Shown: in pieces, positions 43,231-52,513 of the stretch
How the letters are laid out: the number at the start of each line of letters is the position of its first letter
Numbering within the stretch: the first letter of the stretch is position 1
Source: Gemmatimonadota bacterium
GTDB lineage: Bacteria; Gemmatimonadota; Gemmatimonadetes; Gemmatimonadales; GWC2-71-9
Direction: 5' to 3'
Assembly: GCA_016713785.1 (NCBI GenBank)
Contig: JADJOM010000003.1
Location: 496,001 to 560,000 of the forward strand
Length of the DNA: 64,000 nt
Position numbers and translations under genes: made by a program
The notes under the pieces: model-generated
Seen by the model: only the letters and a program-made list of their open reading frames with translations
Told to the model about the DNA's origin: nothing
Databases searched by the model: none

Positions 43231-44535
43231 ATGACCTCCCAGCCCCTGCCGGGTTTTCGGGACTTCTACCCCGCTGATTTCGCCTTCCGGGCCTACCTCT
43301 TCGACACGTGGCGACGCACCTGTGCCCGGTACGGGTTCGAGGAGTTCGACGGTCCCCCGCTCGAGCCGCTCGAGCTCTACACGGCCAAGAGCGGGGATGA
43401 GATCGTCGGGCAGCTGTACAACTTCGCCGACAAGGGGGGACGGGAGGTCGCGCTGCGGCCGGAACTGACCCCCACGGTGGCGCGGATGGTGGCGGCACGG
43501 GCCGGCGGCATGAAGAAGCCGATCCGGTGGTTTTCCATCGGCCAGATGTACCGCTACGAGCGCACCCAGAAGGGCCGCTCCCGCGAGTTCTTCCAGCTCA
43601 ACTGCGACCTCATGGGCGAACCGGGGCCCCTGGCCGACGCCGAGCTGGTCGCGCTGGCCATCGACCTGATGCGCGCCTTCGGGCTCGGCCCGGCCGACGT
43701 GCGGGTGCGGCTCTCCGACCGCCGGGTGCTGCAGGCGCTGCTGGGCGGGGCGGGGGTGGCCACCGCCGACCTGCCGGTCGCCTACGGCGTGATCGACAAG
43801 CTGGAGCGGATGAAGCCGGAGCAGGTGGCGGAGATCCGCGAGGGCCGCGACGCGCGCTTCGCGCCGGGCGTCGGGGCGCGGGTGCTCGACGTCGCGGCGC
43901 TGCGCGGCTGGCCCGCGGTCCGGGAAGCGCTGGCGGTGGTCCCCGGCGGCTCCGAGGCGGGGGCATCCCTCGGCGAGGCGCTCGGTGCCCTGGAGGCGAT
44001 GGGCCTCGGGGCGTTCGTCGACGTGGACCTCTCGATCGTCCGCGGGCTCGCCTACTACACCGGCACCGTCTTCGAGCTGTTCGACGCCGGCCGGTCGCTG
44101 CGCGCCATCGCGGGCGGCGGGCGCTATGACGAGCTGCTCCGGCTGCTGGGGGGCGTGGAGCTGCCGGCGGTGGGCTTTGCCATCGGCGACGTGGTACTGG
44201 GCGAGCTGCTCAAGGCGCGGGGCCTGGCGCCGGCCGCCCCGGCGGCGATCGACGCCTTCGTGGCCGGGGTGACGGCCGACGACCAGCCCTACGTGCTGCA
44301 CGTGGCCCACGACCTCCGCGAGGCCGGCGTGCGGGTGGAGTACGCGCTGCACCCCGATGGCCTCGGCAAGCAGCTCAAGCTCGCGGACGCGCGCCAGGCG
44401 GCGTTCGCGGTGGTGATCGGCCCGGACGACCGGGCCCGTGGCGAGGTGCAGCTCAAGAACCTGCACGCGAAGACCCAGCGGGCCGTGCCGGCCTCCGCGC
44501 TCGTCGCGGAGCTCCGGGCGGCGCGCGCGACCTGA
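43231..44535 (+). CDS. hisS: Histidyl-tRNA synthetase
   Basis: The 434-residue class II synthetase charges tRNA-His. It shows motif 2 (QMYRYERTQKGRSREFFQLNCD), the His-A loops RGLAYYTGTVFELFD and GGRYDELL, and motif 3 (AVGFAIGDVV). A C-terminal anticodon-binding domain follows. The N-terminus GFRDFYPADFAFR matches the class II HisRS start. proS follows after 11 bases and is probably in the same unit. Confidence 0.96.
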   Translation: MTSQPLPGFRDFYPADFAFRAYLFDTWRRTCARYGFEEFDGPPLEPLELYTAKSGDEIVGQLYNFADKGGREVALRPELTPTVARMVAARAGGMKKPIRWFSIGQMYRYERTQKGRSREFFQLNCDLMGEPGPLADAELVALAIDLMRAFGLGPADVRVRLSDRRVLQALLGGAGVATADLPVAYGVIDKLERMKPEQVAEIREGRDARFAPGVGARVLDVAALRGWPAVREALAVVPGGSEAGASLGEALGALEAMGLGAFVDVDLSIVRGLAYYTGTVFELFDAGRSLRAIAGGGRYDELLRLLGGVELPAVGFAIGDVVLGELLKARGLAPAAPAAIDAFVAGVTADDQPYVLHVAHDLREAGVRVEYALHPDGLGKQLKLADARQAAFAVVIGPDDRARGEVQLKNLHAKTQRAVPASALVAELRAARAT

Positions 44536-44546
44536 ACGGGACCCCG

Positions 44547-45995
44547 ATGGCCGACGACAAGAAGCTGACCCCCCGCGCGCAGGACTTCAGCGCCTGGTAC
44601 AACGAAGTGATCATGCGCGCGGAGCTCGCCGACTACAGCCCCGTGCGCGGCTGCATGGTCATCCGGCCCAACGGCTACGCCATCTGGGAACAGATGCAGC
44701 GGGCGCTGGACGACATGTTCAAGGAGCACGGCGTCCAGAACGCCTACTTCCCGCTGCTCATCCCGCAGAGCTTCCTGTCCAAGGAGGCGGAGCACGTCGA
44801 GGGCTTCGCGCCGGAGCTCGCGGTGGTGACGCACGGGGGCGGCAAGGAGCTGGAGGAGCCGCTGGTCATCCGGCCCACGTCGGAGACCATCATCTACTCG
44901 ATGTACGCCAAGTGGATCCAGAGCTACCGCGACCTCCCGATGCTCATGAACCAGTGGGCCAACGTGGTCCGCTGGGAGATGCGCACCCGGCTGTTCCTGC
45001 GCACGGCGGAGTTCCTGTGGCAGGAGGGGCACACGGCGCACGTCGACGAGGCCGACGCCGAGGCGTTCACCCTCAAGATCCTGGGCACCTACCGGACCTT
45101 CGCCGAGGAGTGGATGGCGATGCCGGTGCTCACCGGCCGCAAGACGGACAGCGAGCGGTTCGCGGGGGCCATGCGCACCTACTGCATCGAGGCGCTGATG
45201 CAGGACAACAAGGCGCTGCAGGCGGGCACCAGCCACAACCTGGGGCAGAACTTCGCCAAGGCCTTCCAGGTGACCTTCCAGAACGACAAGGGCGCGCTCG
45301 ACTACGTCTGGAACACCAGCTGGGGCGTCTCCACCCGCCTGGTGGGCGCGCTGGTGATGAGCCACGGCGACGACAACGGCGTCATCACGCCGCCGCGCCT
45401 GGCGCAGTACCAGGCGGTGATCGTGCCGATCTACAAGACCGACGAGGAACGGGTGCAGGTGCTCGAGGCCGCGGACCGCACCCTGCGCGAGCTGAAGAGC
45501 GGCGGCATCCGGGCCCACCTCGACGCGCGCGACGGGCTCAAGCCCGGCGCCAAGTACTACGAGTGGGAGGGGCGCGGGGTCCCGTTCCGGCTGGAGATCG
45601 GTCCCCGCGACGTGGCCGCCGGCAAGGTGATGCTGGCCCGGCGCACTGGCGGGAAGAAGACCCCGTTCGACACGGTGGGGCTGGTGCACACCCTCCGGCT
45701 CGAGATGGACAGCATGCAGCAGGAGCTGCTCGAGGCGGCGCGCACCCGGCGGGAGCAGAACAGCATCCGCGGCGTCACCAAGGGCTCGTTCCTCGACTTC
45801 CTGGCCCGCGACGGCGGCTTTGCCTATGGCGGCTGGTGCGGCGACGCCGCCTGTGAAGCCGACATCAAGGAGCAGACCAAGGCCACCATCCGCTGCCTCC
45901 CCGACGAGGAGTTCCGCTCCCCGACCCGGCCCGACCGCTGCATGTGGTGTGACCGCCCCGCCACCACCGAAGCCGTCTGGGCCCGGGCCTACTGA
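44547..45995 (+). CDS. proS: Prolyl-tRNA synthetase, eukaryote/archaeal type
   Basis: The 482-residue synthetase charges tRNA-Pro. The sequence MADDKKLTPRAQDFSAWYNEVI and class II motifs such as RPTSETIIYSMYAKWIQSYRDLP, with WEMRTRLFLRTAEFLWQEGHTAH, are those of the shorter eukaryote/archaeal ProRS. That form lacks the inserted editing domain of E. coli-type ProRS. The C-terminal zinc-binding-like domain is present, with cysteines in YGGWCGDAACE and DRCMWC. Its stop overlaps lysA as TGATG. Confidence 0.95.
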   Translation: MADDKKLTPRAQDFSAWYNEVIMRAELADYSPVRGCMVIRPNGYAIWEQMQRALDDMFKEHGVQNAYFPLLIPQSFLSKEAEHVEGFAPELAVVTHGGGKELEEPLVIRPTSETIIYSMYAKWIQSYRDLPMLMNQWANVVRWEMRTRLFLRTAEFLWQEGHTAHVDEADAEAFTLKILGTYRTFAEEWMAMPVLTGRKTDSERFAGAMRTYCIEALMQDNKALQAGTSHNLGQNFAKAFQVTFQNDKGALDYVWNTSWGVSTRLVGALVMSHGDDNGVITPPRLAQYQAVIVPIYKTDEERVQVLEAADRTLRELKSGGIRAHLDARDGLKPGAKYYEWEGRGVPFRLEIGPRDVAAGKVMLARRTGGKKTPFDTVGLVHTLRLEMDSMQQELLEAARTRREQNSIRGVTKGSFLDFLARDGGFAYGGWCGDAACEADIKEQTKATIRCLPDEEFRSPTRPDRCMWCDRPATTEAVWARAY

Positions 45996-47296
45996 TGGGG
46001 GCCGCCCCCGCGTCCTTCCGCCCCGCGCTGTTCGAGGACGCCGGGCTCGAGCGTCGCGGCGCCACGCTGCTGCTCGGCGGGGTCCCGGTCGCGGCGATCG
46101 CGGGGGGGGCGGGCACCCCGGTCTACGTCTACAACGCCGGGGTGATCCGGCGGCAGTATCGGCGGCTGGCGGCGGCGCTGGCCCCGGTACCGCACCGGAT
46201 CTGCTTTGCCGTGAAGGCCAACAGCAACCTGGCCGTGCTGCGGGTGTTCCGCGACCTCGGCGCCGGCGCCGACATCGTCTCCGGGGGGGAGCTGCGCCGG
46301 GCGCTCGCGGCGGGATTCCCGGCCGAGCGGGTGGTGTTCAGCGGGGTGGGGAAGTCGCCGACCGAACTCGCGGCGGCGCTGGTCTCCGGGGTGGGCCACA
46401 TCCACCTCGAGTCGAGCGACGAGCTCGAGAAGCTCGGCGCCATCGCCGAGCGGCTGGGGACCACCACCGCGATCGGCATCCGGGTGAATCCCGACGTCTC
46501 GGCCGAGACCCATCCGTACATCGCCACGGGGCAGGGCGGCATCAAGTTCGGGGTGCCGTTCGACCAGGTGGTGCCGCTGGCGCGGGCGGTGCACGCCCAC
46601 CCGCGGCTGCGGCTCGACAGCATCGCCATGCACATCGGCAGCCAGATCCTGGACCCCGCCCCCTACCGCGAGGGCGTGGGCCGGCTGCTGGGCCTCATCC
46701 GGGACATCCAGGCGGCGGGGGTGGACACGCTCCGGCACCTGGACATCGGGGGCGGCCTCGGGATCCGCTACAAGGACGAGGTGCCGCTCGACCCGGCGCG
46801 GTTCGCCGAGGCGGTGCTGCCGCTGGCCCGCGAGACGGGGCTCACCCTGGTGGTGGAGCCGGGGCGGTTCCTGGTGGGGAGCGCGGGGCTGCTGCTGACC
46901 ACGGTGCTCTCGCGCAAGCACTCCGGTGGCAAGGACCTGGTGCTGGTGGATGCCGGCATGAACGACCTGGTCCGGCCCAGCCACTACATGGCGTACCACG
47001 ACATCGTGGAGCTGGAGGCGGCGGGGCGGCCCGAGTCGGTGGTCGACGTCGTCGGCCCGGTGTGCGAGACCGGGGACTTCCTGGCCCGCGACCGGGTGCT
47101 TCCCGGGGTGCGCGCGGGGGAGGGGCTCGCCGTGCTCGGCGCGGGGGCCTATGGCTTCGTGATGTCGTCGACCTACAACGGCCGGCCGCGGCCCGCCGAG
47201 GTGCTCGTGGACGAGGGGCGCTGGGGGATCGTGCGCGAACGGGAGTCGATCGAGAGCCTGTTCGCGGGCGAGACCGCCGAGCCCCGCTGGACGTAG
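45995..47296 (+). CDS. lysA: Diaminopimelate decarboxylase
   Basis: The 433-residue PLP enzyme makes lysine from meso-diaminopimelate. The PLP lysine lies in CFAVKANSNLAVL. GGGLGIRYKDE is the phosphate-binding loop. The cofactor and active-site block VCETGDFLARDR carries the second-subunit cysteine, and GAYGFVMSSTYNGRPRPAEVLV is the C-terminal signature. It starts with an ATG overlapping proS. guaA follows after 53 bases. Confidence 0.95.
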   Translation: MGAAPASFRPALFEDAGLERRGATLLLGGVPVAAIAGGAGTPVYVYNAGVIRRQYRRLAAALAPVPHRICFAVKANSNLAVLRVFRDLGAGADIVSGGELRRALAAGFPAERVVFSGVGKSPTELAAALVSGVGHIHLESSDELEKLGAIAERLGTTTAIGIRVNPDVSAETHPYIATGQGGIKFGVPFDQVVPLARAVHAHPRLRLDSIAMHIGSQILDPAPYREGVGRLLGLIRDIQAAGVDTLRHLDIGGGLGIRYKDEVPLDPARFAEAVLPLARETGLTLVVEPGRFLVGSAGLLLTTVLSRKHSGGKDLVLVDAGMNDLVRPSHYMAYHDIVELEAAGRPESVVDVVGPVCETGDFLARDRVLPGVRAGEGLAVLGAGAYGFVMSSTYNGRPRPAEVLVDEGRWGIVRERESIESLFAGETAEPRWT

Positions 47297-47349
47297 CTTG
47301 CGGTGCGCGCCCGGTGCGCGGCGCCGGACCTGACCCGGACCCAGGACGT

Positions 47350-48903
47350 ATGAGCAACCATCACGGCGGCATCCTCATCATCGATTTCGGGTCGCAGTAC
47401 ACCCAGCTCATCGCGCGCCGGGTGCGCGAGGCCCACGTCTACTGCGAGATCCACCCGCCCAGCCGGAGCGTGGAGTGGATCCGGGACTGGAAGCCCCGCG
47501 GGATCATCCTCTCGGGCGGCCCCAACTCGGTGTATGGCGAGAACGTCCCCACCGCCGAGCCGGCCCTGCTCGACCTCGGCACCCCGGTGCTCGGCCTGTG
47601 CTACGGCATGCAGCTCCTGGCCCACCTCTCCGGCGGCAAGGTGCAGCGCGCCGACCGCCGCGAATACGGCCGGGCGATGGTCGAGGTGAAGGGGGGCCGG
47701 CTGTTCCGGGGGTTCGGGACCGGCGAGGAGACGCCGGTGTGGATGAGCCACGGCGACCACGTGGACACCGCGCCCGCCGGCTACACGGTCACCGCCAGCA
47801 GCAGCAATGCCCCGGTCTCCGCCATGGAGCACCAGACCAAGCCGCTGTACGGCGTGCAGTTCCACCCCGAGGTGGCGCACACGCCGCGGGGCGGCGAGAT
47901 GCTCAACAACTTCCTCTTCGAGATCTGCGGCTGCACCCCGGACTGGACCCCGGGGCACTTCATCGACGGCGAGGTGGCCCGCATCCGTGAGCTGGTGGGG
48001 CGGCAGCGGGTGATCTGCGGGCTCTCCGGCGGGGTGGACAGCTCGGTGGCGGCGGTGCTGGTGCACAAGGCCATCGGCGACCAGCTCACCTGCATCTTCG
48101 TGGACCACGGGCTGCTCCGGCTGCACGAGCGGGAGCAGGTGGAGCACACCTTCCGGCGGCACTACGGCATCGACCTGCGGGTGGTGGACGCCAGCGACCG
48201 CTTCCTGGCCGACCTGGCGGGGGTCACCGATCCCGAGACCAAGCGCAAGCGGATCGGGCACGCCTTCATCGACATCTTCGAGCAGGAGGCGCGACAGGTC
48301 GGCAATGACGTGGGCTTCCTGGTGCAGGGGACGCTCTACCCCGACGTGATCGAGTCGATGTCGCCGCTGGGTGGCCCGTCGGTGACCATCAAGACCCACC
48401 ACAACGTGGGTGGCCTGCCGGAGAAGCTGCCGTTCGGGCTGATCGAGCCGCTGCGGGAGCTGTTCAAGGACGAGGTGCGGCAGGTGGGCCGGGAGCTGGG
48501 GCTGCCGGAGGAGATGGTGGGCCGCCATCCGTTCCCCGGCCCGGGCCTCGCCATCCGGATCCTGGGTGAGGTGAACCGGCACCAGCTCGACGTGCTGCGC
48601 AAGGCCGATCACATCTACATCGAGGAGATCCGCGCCGCCGGGCTCTACGACGAGATCTGGCAGGCCTTCGCGGTGCTGCTCCCGATCCGGTCGGTGGGGG
48701 TGCAGGGGGATGAGCGGAGCTACGACCAGGTGGTGGGGCTCCGGGCGGTGACCAGCCGGGACGGCATGACCGCCGACTGGTTCCCATTCCCGCCCGACGT
48801 GCTGGCCCGGGCATCCAACCGGATCGCCAACGAGGTGGAGGGGGTCAACCGGGTAGTCTACGACGTGAGCTCGAAGCCGCCGGCGACGATCGAGTGGGAG
48901 TAG
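47350..48903 (+). CDS. guaA: GMP synthase (glutamine-hydrolysing)
   Basis: The 517-residue enzyme turns XMP into GMP. The N-terminal amidotransferase has the catalytic Cys in LGLCYGMQLL and the His-Glu pair in QFHPEV. The PP-loop GLSGGVDSSVAA starts the synthetase domain, and FVDHGLLRL and HPFPGPGLAIRILGE follow. The ATG at 47350 has AGGA upstream. A longer open frame reaching back to 45820 is a shadow over lysA. Confidence 0.97.
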   Translation: MSNHHGGILIIDFGSQYTQLIARRVREAHVYCEIHPPSRSVEWIRDWKPRGIILSGGPNSVYGENVPTAEPALLDLGTPVLGLCYGMQLLAHLSGGKVQRADRREYGRAMVEVKGGRLFRGFGTGEETPVWMSHGDHVDTAPAGYTVTASSSNAPVSAMEHQTKPLYGVQFHPEVAHTPRGGEMLNNFLFEICGCTPDWTPGHFIDGEVARIRELVGRQRVICGLSGGVDSSVAAVLVHKAIGDQLTCIFVDHGLLRLHEREQVEHTFRRHYGIDLRVVDASDRFLADLAGVTDPETKRKRIGHAFIDIFEQEARQVGNDVGFLVQGTLYPDVIESMSPLGGPSVTIKTHHNVGGLPEKLPFGLIEPLRELFKDEVRQVGRELGLPEEMVGRHPFPGPGLAIRILGEVNRHQLDVLRKADHIYIEEIRAAGLYDEIWQAFAVLLPIRSVGVQGDERSYDQVVGLRAVTSRDGMTADWFPFPPDVLARASNRIANEVEGVNRVVYDVSSKPPATIEWE

Positions 48904-48910
48904 CGTCGGG

Positions 48911-49363
48911 CTATACGCCCTTTTCGTCGAGGAGGCGGTAGAACTCGTCGGGGCTCGAGAGCCGGGCCAGCCGGCCCGGCACGTCGGGCTCCTTGGCGAA
49001 GGTCGCGATCTTGCCGAGGATCGGCAGGTACTGGTTGCTCACCTCGATCGGGGGCGCGACGATCAGGAAGAAGTGGTGCACCGGCTGGTCGTCCACCGAG
49101 CGCCAGGCGATGCCACCCGGGGCATGGCCATAGGCCAGCCGGACCCGCCCCACCACCAGCGAGCGTCCGTGCGGGATGGCGATGCCGTGGCCGACGCCGG
49201 TGGAGCCAAGCTCCTCGCGTCGGCGCAGGATCTTGAGCAGGGTCTGGCTGGCACGCTCGTCGAGGCCGAGGCGGCCGATCAGCTCGGGCAGCACCGCCTC
49301 GCCGGTGGTGGCGGCCAGGGGCAGGGCGATGGCCGCGGGGTCGAAGAATTCGCGAAGGTGCAT
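48911..49363 (-). CDS. ptsN: PTS IIA domain protein (nitrogen-type, PtsN-like)
   Basis: The 150-residue protein is a stand-alone fructose/nitrogen-type EIIA domain. The phospho-accepting histidine is in GHGIAIPHGR near residue 66, and the following FFLIVAPP strand and PILGKIATFAKEPD region fit the family. Such proteins regulate metabolism or potassium rather than sugar uptake. No sugar transporter genes are near. It has the most consensus-like promoter in the window. Confidence 0.85.
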   Translation of the reverse strand: MHLREFFDPAAIALPLAATTGEAVLPELIGRLGLDERASQTLLKILRRREELGSTGVGHGIAIPHGRSLVVGRVRLAYGHAPGGIAWRSVDDQPVHHFFLIVAPPIEVSNQYLPILGKIATFAKEPDVPGRLARLSSPDEFYRLLDEKGV

Positions 49364-49372
49364 GGGGACGGT

Positions 49373-49401
49373 AGCTTAGGCTCCCGCTGGGGCGCTGTCA
49401 A
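49373..49401 (-). promoter_or_regulatory. ptsN promoter with consensus -35, leaderless spacing
   Basis: On the minus strand, TTGACA (49396-49401) and TAAGCT (49373-49378) are 17 bases apart, and nine bases separate the -10 box from the ATG at 49363. Confidence 0.7.
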
Positions 49402-49437
49402 AGGGGGCGCCCCCCTTTCCGCGCTGGGAATCCCGCG

Positions 49438-49443
49438 TACCTT
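49438..49443 (+). promoter_or_regulatory. -10 box TACCTT for the gene at 49497
   Basis: TACCTT is the same box as in the mreB promoter. No good -35 box is seen; a leader of about 47 bases would result. Confidence 0.35.
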
Positions 49444-49496
49444 TGGCGGTGAGGCTGGTCCGGCCACCTGCTTCGCCCCCCAGAGGTACATCGACC

Positions 49497-49769
49497 ATGA
49501 AAGCGGACCTGATCGACTGGCTGGCCCATACGGGCAGCTGGGCCTGGCATACTGCGGTCGCGCTCCTCGTGCTCATCAACGCCGGTGCCGGTCTGGCCGT
49601 CCTGGCCACCCGGAGCCAGTCGCTGGTGGACCGGTGGACGCCCCGCTGGCTCGCGGCCAACGTGGCGGTACTTGGGTTCGGTCTGGGCACCCCGCTCCTG
49701 ACCTGGGCCCTCCGGCTCGGCCTGGCGGCGCTCCCGACCGTCGGCACCACCCCCACCGTCCCCAAGTAA
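49497..49769 (+). CDS. Small hypothetical membrane protein
   Basis: I do not recognise this 90-residue protein. It has two predicted membrane helices (about 16-36 and 52-78) with a short charged loop (ATRSQSLVDRWTPR) between them, and a Thr/Pro tail. The start codon has AGAGG about ten bases upstream. It lies between divergent ptsN and the dus operon, which has its own promoter-like box, so it is probably made alone. Confidence 0.55.
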   Translation: MKADLIDWLAHTGSWAWHTAVALLVLINAGAGLAVLATRSQSLVDRWTPRWLAANVAVLGFGLGTPLLTWALRLGLAALPTVGTTPTVPK

Positions 49770-49811
49770 GCCCGGAACAGCTGCGCTCTTTTCCGGAACG
49801 GGGCGGGCCCG

Positions 49812-49817
49812 TATCTT
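49812..49817 (+). promoter_or_regulatory. -10 box TATCTT of the dus-larB-corA operon
   Basis: TATCTT lies seven bases before the GTG at 49825, again a leaderless layout. The -35 region is only T-rich (TTTTCC at 49789-49794). Confidence 0.45.
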
Positions 49818-49824
49818 TGTGCCC

Positions 49825-50820
49825 GTGAAGCAGTTGCCCTATCTCAGGACCACCACGGTCCCCCTGATCCTCGCCCCGATGGCCGGGGTGAGCGAGGCCC
49901 CCTTCCGGCAGATCTGCCGCGGGATGGGGGCGGACGTGGTCATCTCCGAATTCCTGAGCTCCGAGGCGATCCGGCGGCGCATTCACCGGACCCTCGAAGG
50001 GGCGGAGTTCGAGGAGTGCGAGCGGCCGATCGGGATCCAGATTTACGGCGCCGATCCCCGCGCCATGGCGGAAGCCACCGCGCTCATCACCGAGCACTAC
50101 AAGCCCGAGTTCATCGACATCAACTTCGGCTGCCCGGTGAAGAAGGTGGTGCAGCGCAATGGCGGCTCCGGCTGCCTGCGCGACCTGGACCTGGTGGCAC
50201 AGATCATCCGCGCCTGCGTGGCTGCCACGCACCTGCCGGTCACGGTGAAGACCCGGAGTGGCTGGAACGACCAGCTCCGCGACCCGGTGGGCATCGCGCT
50301 CCGGATGCAGGACGCCGGCGCCACGGCCTTCACCCTGCACGCCCGCACCCGGACCCAGATGTTCACCGGCAAGGCCAGCTGGGACGAGATCGCCCGGGTA
50401 GTGGAGGCGCTCACGATCCCGGTGATCGGCAACGGCGACATCCAGGCCCCCGAGGACGTGGTGCGGATGGTCGAGCACACCGGCTGTGCGGGGGTGATGG
50501 TCGGCCGCGGGGCCTTCGGGAACCCGTGGCTGTTCCGGGACGCGCGGGCGCTGCTGGCGGGCCGGCCGCGGCCGGCGGCGCCCACGGCGGCGGAGCGATT
50601 CCAGGTGGCGCTGGCGCATGCGCGCCTGGCCCTCACGCTGCAGGGCGACACCCGCAAGACGGTGATCGAGTTCCGCAAGCACTTCGGCTGGTACACCAAG
50701 GGCCTCTACGGCGCCGGCGACCTCCGCGGCCGCCTGTACCAGGTGGAGTCCATGGCGGAGGCCGAGGCGATCTTCCAGGCCTACCTCGCGCCGGCCGCGT
50801 CCGTCGCCGGGGTGGCGTGA
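49825..50820 (+). CDS. dus: tRNA-dihydrouridine synthase
   Basis: The 331-residue flavoenzyme reduces uridines in tRNA D-loops. It has the FMN barrel opening LAPMAGVSEAPFRQICR, the active-site Cys in DINFGCPVKKVVQRNGGSG, HARTRTQMFTGKASWD, and GNGDIQAPEDVVRM. The C-terminal helical tRNA-binding domain is present (VIEFRKHFGWYTKGL). Start choice: GTG 49825 fits the promoter spacing; GTG 49819 would add two residues. It overlaps larB by four bases. Confidence 0.93.
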   Translation: MKQLPYLRTTTVPLILAPMAGVSEAPFRQICRGMGADVVISEFLSSEAIRRRIHRTLEGAEFEECERPIGIQIYGADPRAMAEATALITEHYKPEFIDINFGCPVKKVVQRNGGSGCLRDLDLVAQIIRACVAATHLPVTVKTRSGWNDQLRDPVGIALRMQDAGATAFTLHARTRTQMFTGKASWDEIARVVEALTIPVIGNGDIQAPEDVVRMVEHTGCAGVMVGRGAFGNPWLFRDARALLAGRPRPAAPTAAERFQVALAHARLALTLQGDTRKTVIEFRKHFGWYTKGLYGAGDLRGRLYQVESMAEAEAIFQAYLAPAASVAGVA

Positions 50821-51590
50821 ACCCCGACCAGCTGGAGCGCCTGCTCCGCGAGGTGGCCGGGGGCCGCCTCGACGTGGGCCAGGCGCTGGACCGCCTGCGG
50901 CACTTCCCCACCGAAGCGATGGAGTTCGCCCAGCTGGACCATCACCGGCCGCTGCGGCAGGGCCAGCCCGAGGTGATCTTCGCGGCCGGCAAGACGGTGG
51001 AGCAGGTCCTGGCGATCGCCGCGCGGCTCGCGGCCGTGGGCGGGGGGGTCCTGGCCACGCGGGTCACGCCTGAACAGGGTGCGGCGCTGGCGGCAGCATT
51101 CCCGGCGCTCGAGTGGAATGCCCAGGCGCGCACGGCGTGGCTTCGGGGTCCCGATGCCCCCCCGGCGGGCGGCGGCCGGGTGCTGGTGGTCTCGGCCGGG
51201 ACGAGCGACCTGCCGGTGGCTGAGGAGGCCGCGGTCACCGCCACGGCGATGGGCCATCCGGTGGACCGGCTGGCGGACGTCGGCGTGGCCGGGATCCACC
51301 GCCTGCTCTCCGCGGCGGACCGGCTCCACGAGGCCGCGGTGCTGATCGTCTGCGCCGGGATGGAAGGCGCGCTGCCGAGCGTGGTCGGCGGGCTGGTGGC
51401 GCGGCCGGTGATCGCGGTGCCGACCAGCGTGGGCTACGGCGCCTCCTTCGGCGGGGTGGCGGCGCTGCTGGCGATGCTCAACTCCTGCGCCGCCGGGATC
51501 ACGGTGGTCAACATCGACAACGGCTTCGGCGCGGCGATGGCCGCGCACCGGATCCTCGGCCGCGCCGCGCGCGCGGGGGAAGGGACCTAG
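50817..51590 (+). CDS. larB: LarB-like pyridinium-3,5-biscarboxylate synthase (nickel-pincer cofactor step)
   Basis: The 257-residue protein has a PurE-like C-terminal domain with VLVVSAGTSDLPVAEEAAVTA, VCAGMEGALPSVVGGLV and TSVGYGASFGGVAALLAMLNSCA, exactly the LarB pattern. An N-terminal helix pair holds LRHFPTEAMEFAQLDHHRPLRQG. LarB makes the first intermediate of the nickel-pincer nucleotide used by lactate racemase-type enzymes. LarC, LarE and LarA are not in the window. It starts with a GTGA overlap and ends one base into corA. Confidence 0.88.
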   Translation: MNPDQLERLLREVAGGRLDVGQALDRLRHFPTEAMEFAQLDHHRPLRQGQPEVIFAAGKTVEQVLAIAARLAAVGGGVLATRVTPEQGAALAAAFPALEWNAQARTAWLRGPDAPPAGGGRVLVVSAGTSDLPVAEEAAVTATAMGHPVDRLADVGVAGIHRLLSAADRLHEAAVLIVCAGMEGALPSVVGGLVARPVIAVPTSVGYGASFGGVAALLAMLNSCAAGITVVNIDNGFGAAMAAHRILGRAARAGEGT

Positions 51591-52513
51591 TGCTGCGCAC
51601 CGTGTTCGAGAGCCTCGAGCCGCGGTTCGTGTGGCTCGACCTGGTCGAGCCGACCCGGCAGGACCTCGACGGCATCGCGCTGCGCTACGGGCTCACGCCG
51701 ACGGCGGTGCAGGACTGCCTGGACCCGGAACACCTGCCCAAGTTCGAGCGGTTCGACGGCACCACGTTCCTGATCCTGCGGGCCCAGGACGAGAAGGCGG
51801 AGGCCACCGCCGACACGGTGCAGGGGCTCACCCGGAAGGTGGCGGTGTTCTGGGGCGCGGGGTTCCTGATCACCATCCACCGCAAGGACCAGCCCTACCT
51901 CCACGCCGTGATGGAGCAGTGGCGGGGACGGGTCCGGGAGTGGGCCGACGAGCGGGAGCTGGCCTCGCAGCTGCTGGTGGACCTCACCAACGGGGTGGTG
52001 TCGAGCTACGAGAACCCCCTGGTCGAGGCCGAGACCCGGGTGGATGGGTTCGAGGCCAAGCTCATGGCGGAGCACGACGTCGCGGCGCTGCTGCGCGACA
52101 TGTACCACATGAAGCGCCGCCTGGCGCTCACCAAGCGACTGCTGTGGCGCACGCTCAGCATCACGACGCGCCTGCCCGGCGCGGGGGAGCGGGCCAACGC
52201 GGGGATCCAGGACCTGCGGGAGAACGCCGAGAGCATGCACTTCTACGCGGAAGAGCTGCTCGAGGACGTGAACAACCTGCTCAACATGCAGCTGGCCCTG
52301 GCGGCGCATCGCACCAATGAGGTCATGCAGGTACTGACGGTCTTCTCGGCGTTCTTCCTGCCGCTCACGTTCATCGTCGGGATCTACGGGATGAACTTCG
52401 AGCACATGCCGGAGCTGCCCCACAAGTACGGCTACGTGGCGGTGTGGGGCGTGATGCTGCTGGTGAGCCTCGGGATCTGGCGCTGGTTCCACCGACGGGG
52501 GTGGTTGTCATGA
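51590..52513 (+). CDS. corA: CorA family magnesium/cobalt transporter
   Basis: The 307-residue protein has the long cytoplasmic alpha/beta and helical funnel domain and two C-terminal membrane helices. The pore motif GMN is at residues 267-269 in YGMNFEHMPEL, and the C-terminal end is basic (RWFHRRGW). It should form a pentameric channel for Mg2+ or Co2+. The GTG start shares its first base with the larB stop, and it overlaps the next gene by four bases. Confidence 0.93.
   Translation: MLRTVFESLEPRFVWLDLVEPTRQDLDGIALRYGLTPTAVQDCLDPEHLPKFERFDGTTFLILRAQDEKAEATADTVQGLTRKVAVFWGAGFLITIHRKDQPYLHAVMEQWRGRVREWADERELASQLLVDLTNGVVSSYENPLVEAETRVDGFEAKLMAEHDVAALLRDMYHMKRRLALTKRLLWRTLSITTRLPGAGERANAGIQDLRENAESMHFYAEELLEDVNNLLNMQLALAAHRTNEVMQVLTVFSAFFLPLTFIVGIYGMNFEHMPELPHKYGYVAVWGVMLLVSLGIWRWFHRRGWLS

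Noticed and set aside
47294..47299. TAGCTT as a promoter for guaA
   Set aside because: It overlaps the lysA stop codon, has no -35 partner, and lies 50 bases from guaA, which has its own Shine-Dalgarno.
45820..48903. 1027-codon frame suggesting a GuaA fusion
   Set aside because: The first 510 codons are a shadow of proS and lysA; GuaA begins at ATG 47350 with a Shine-Dalgarno.
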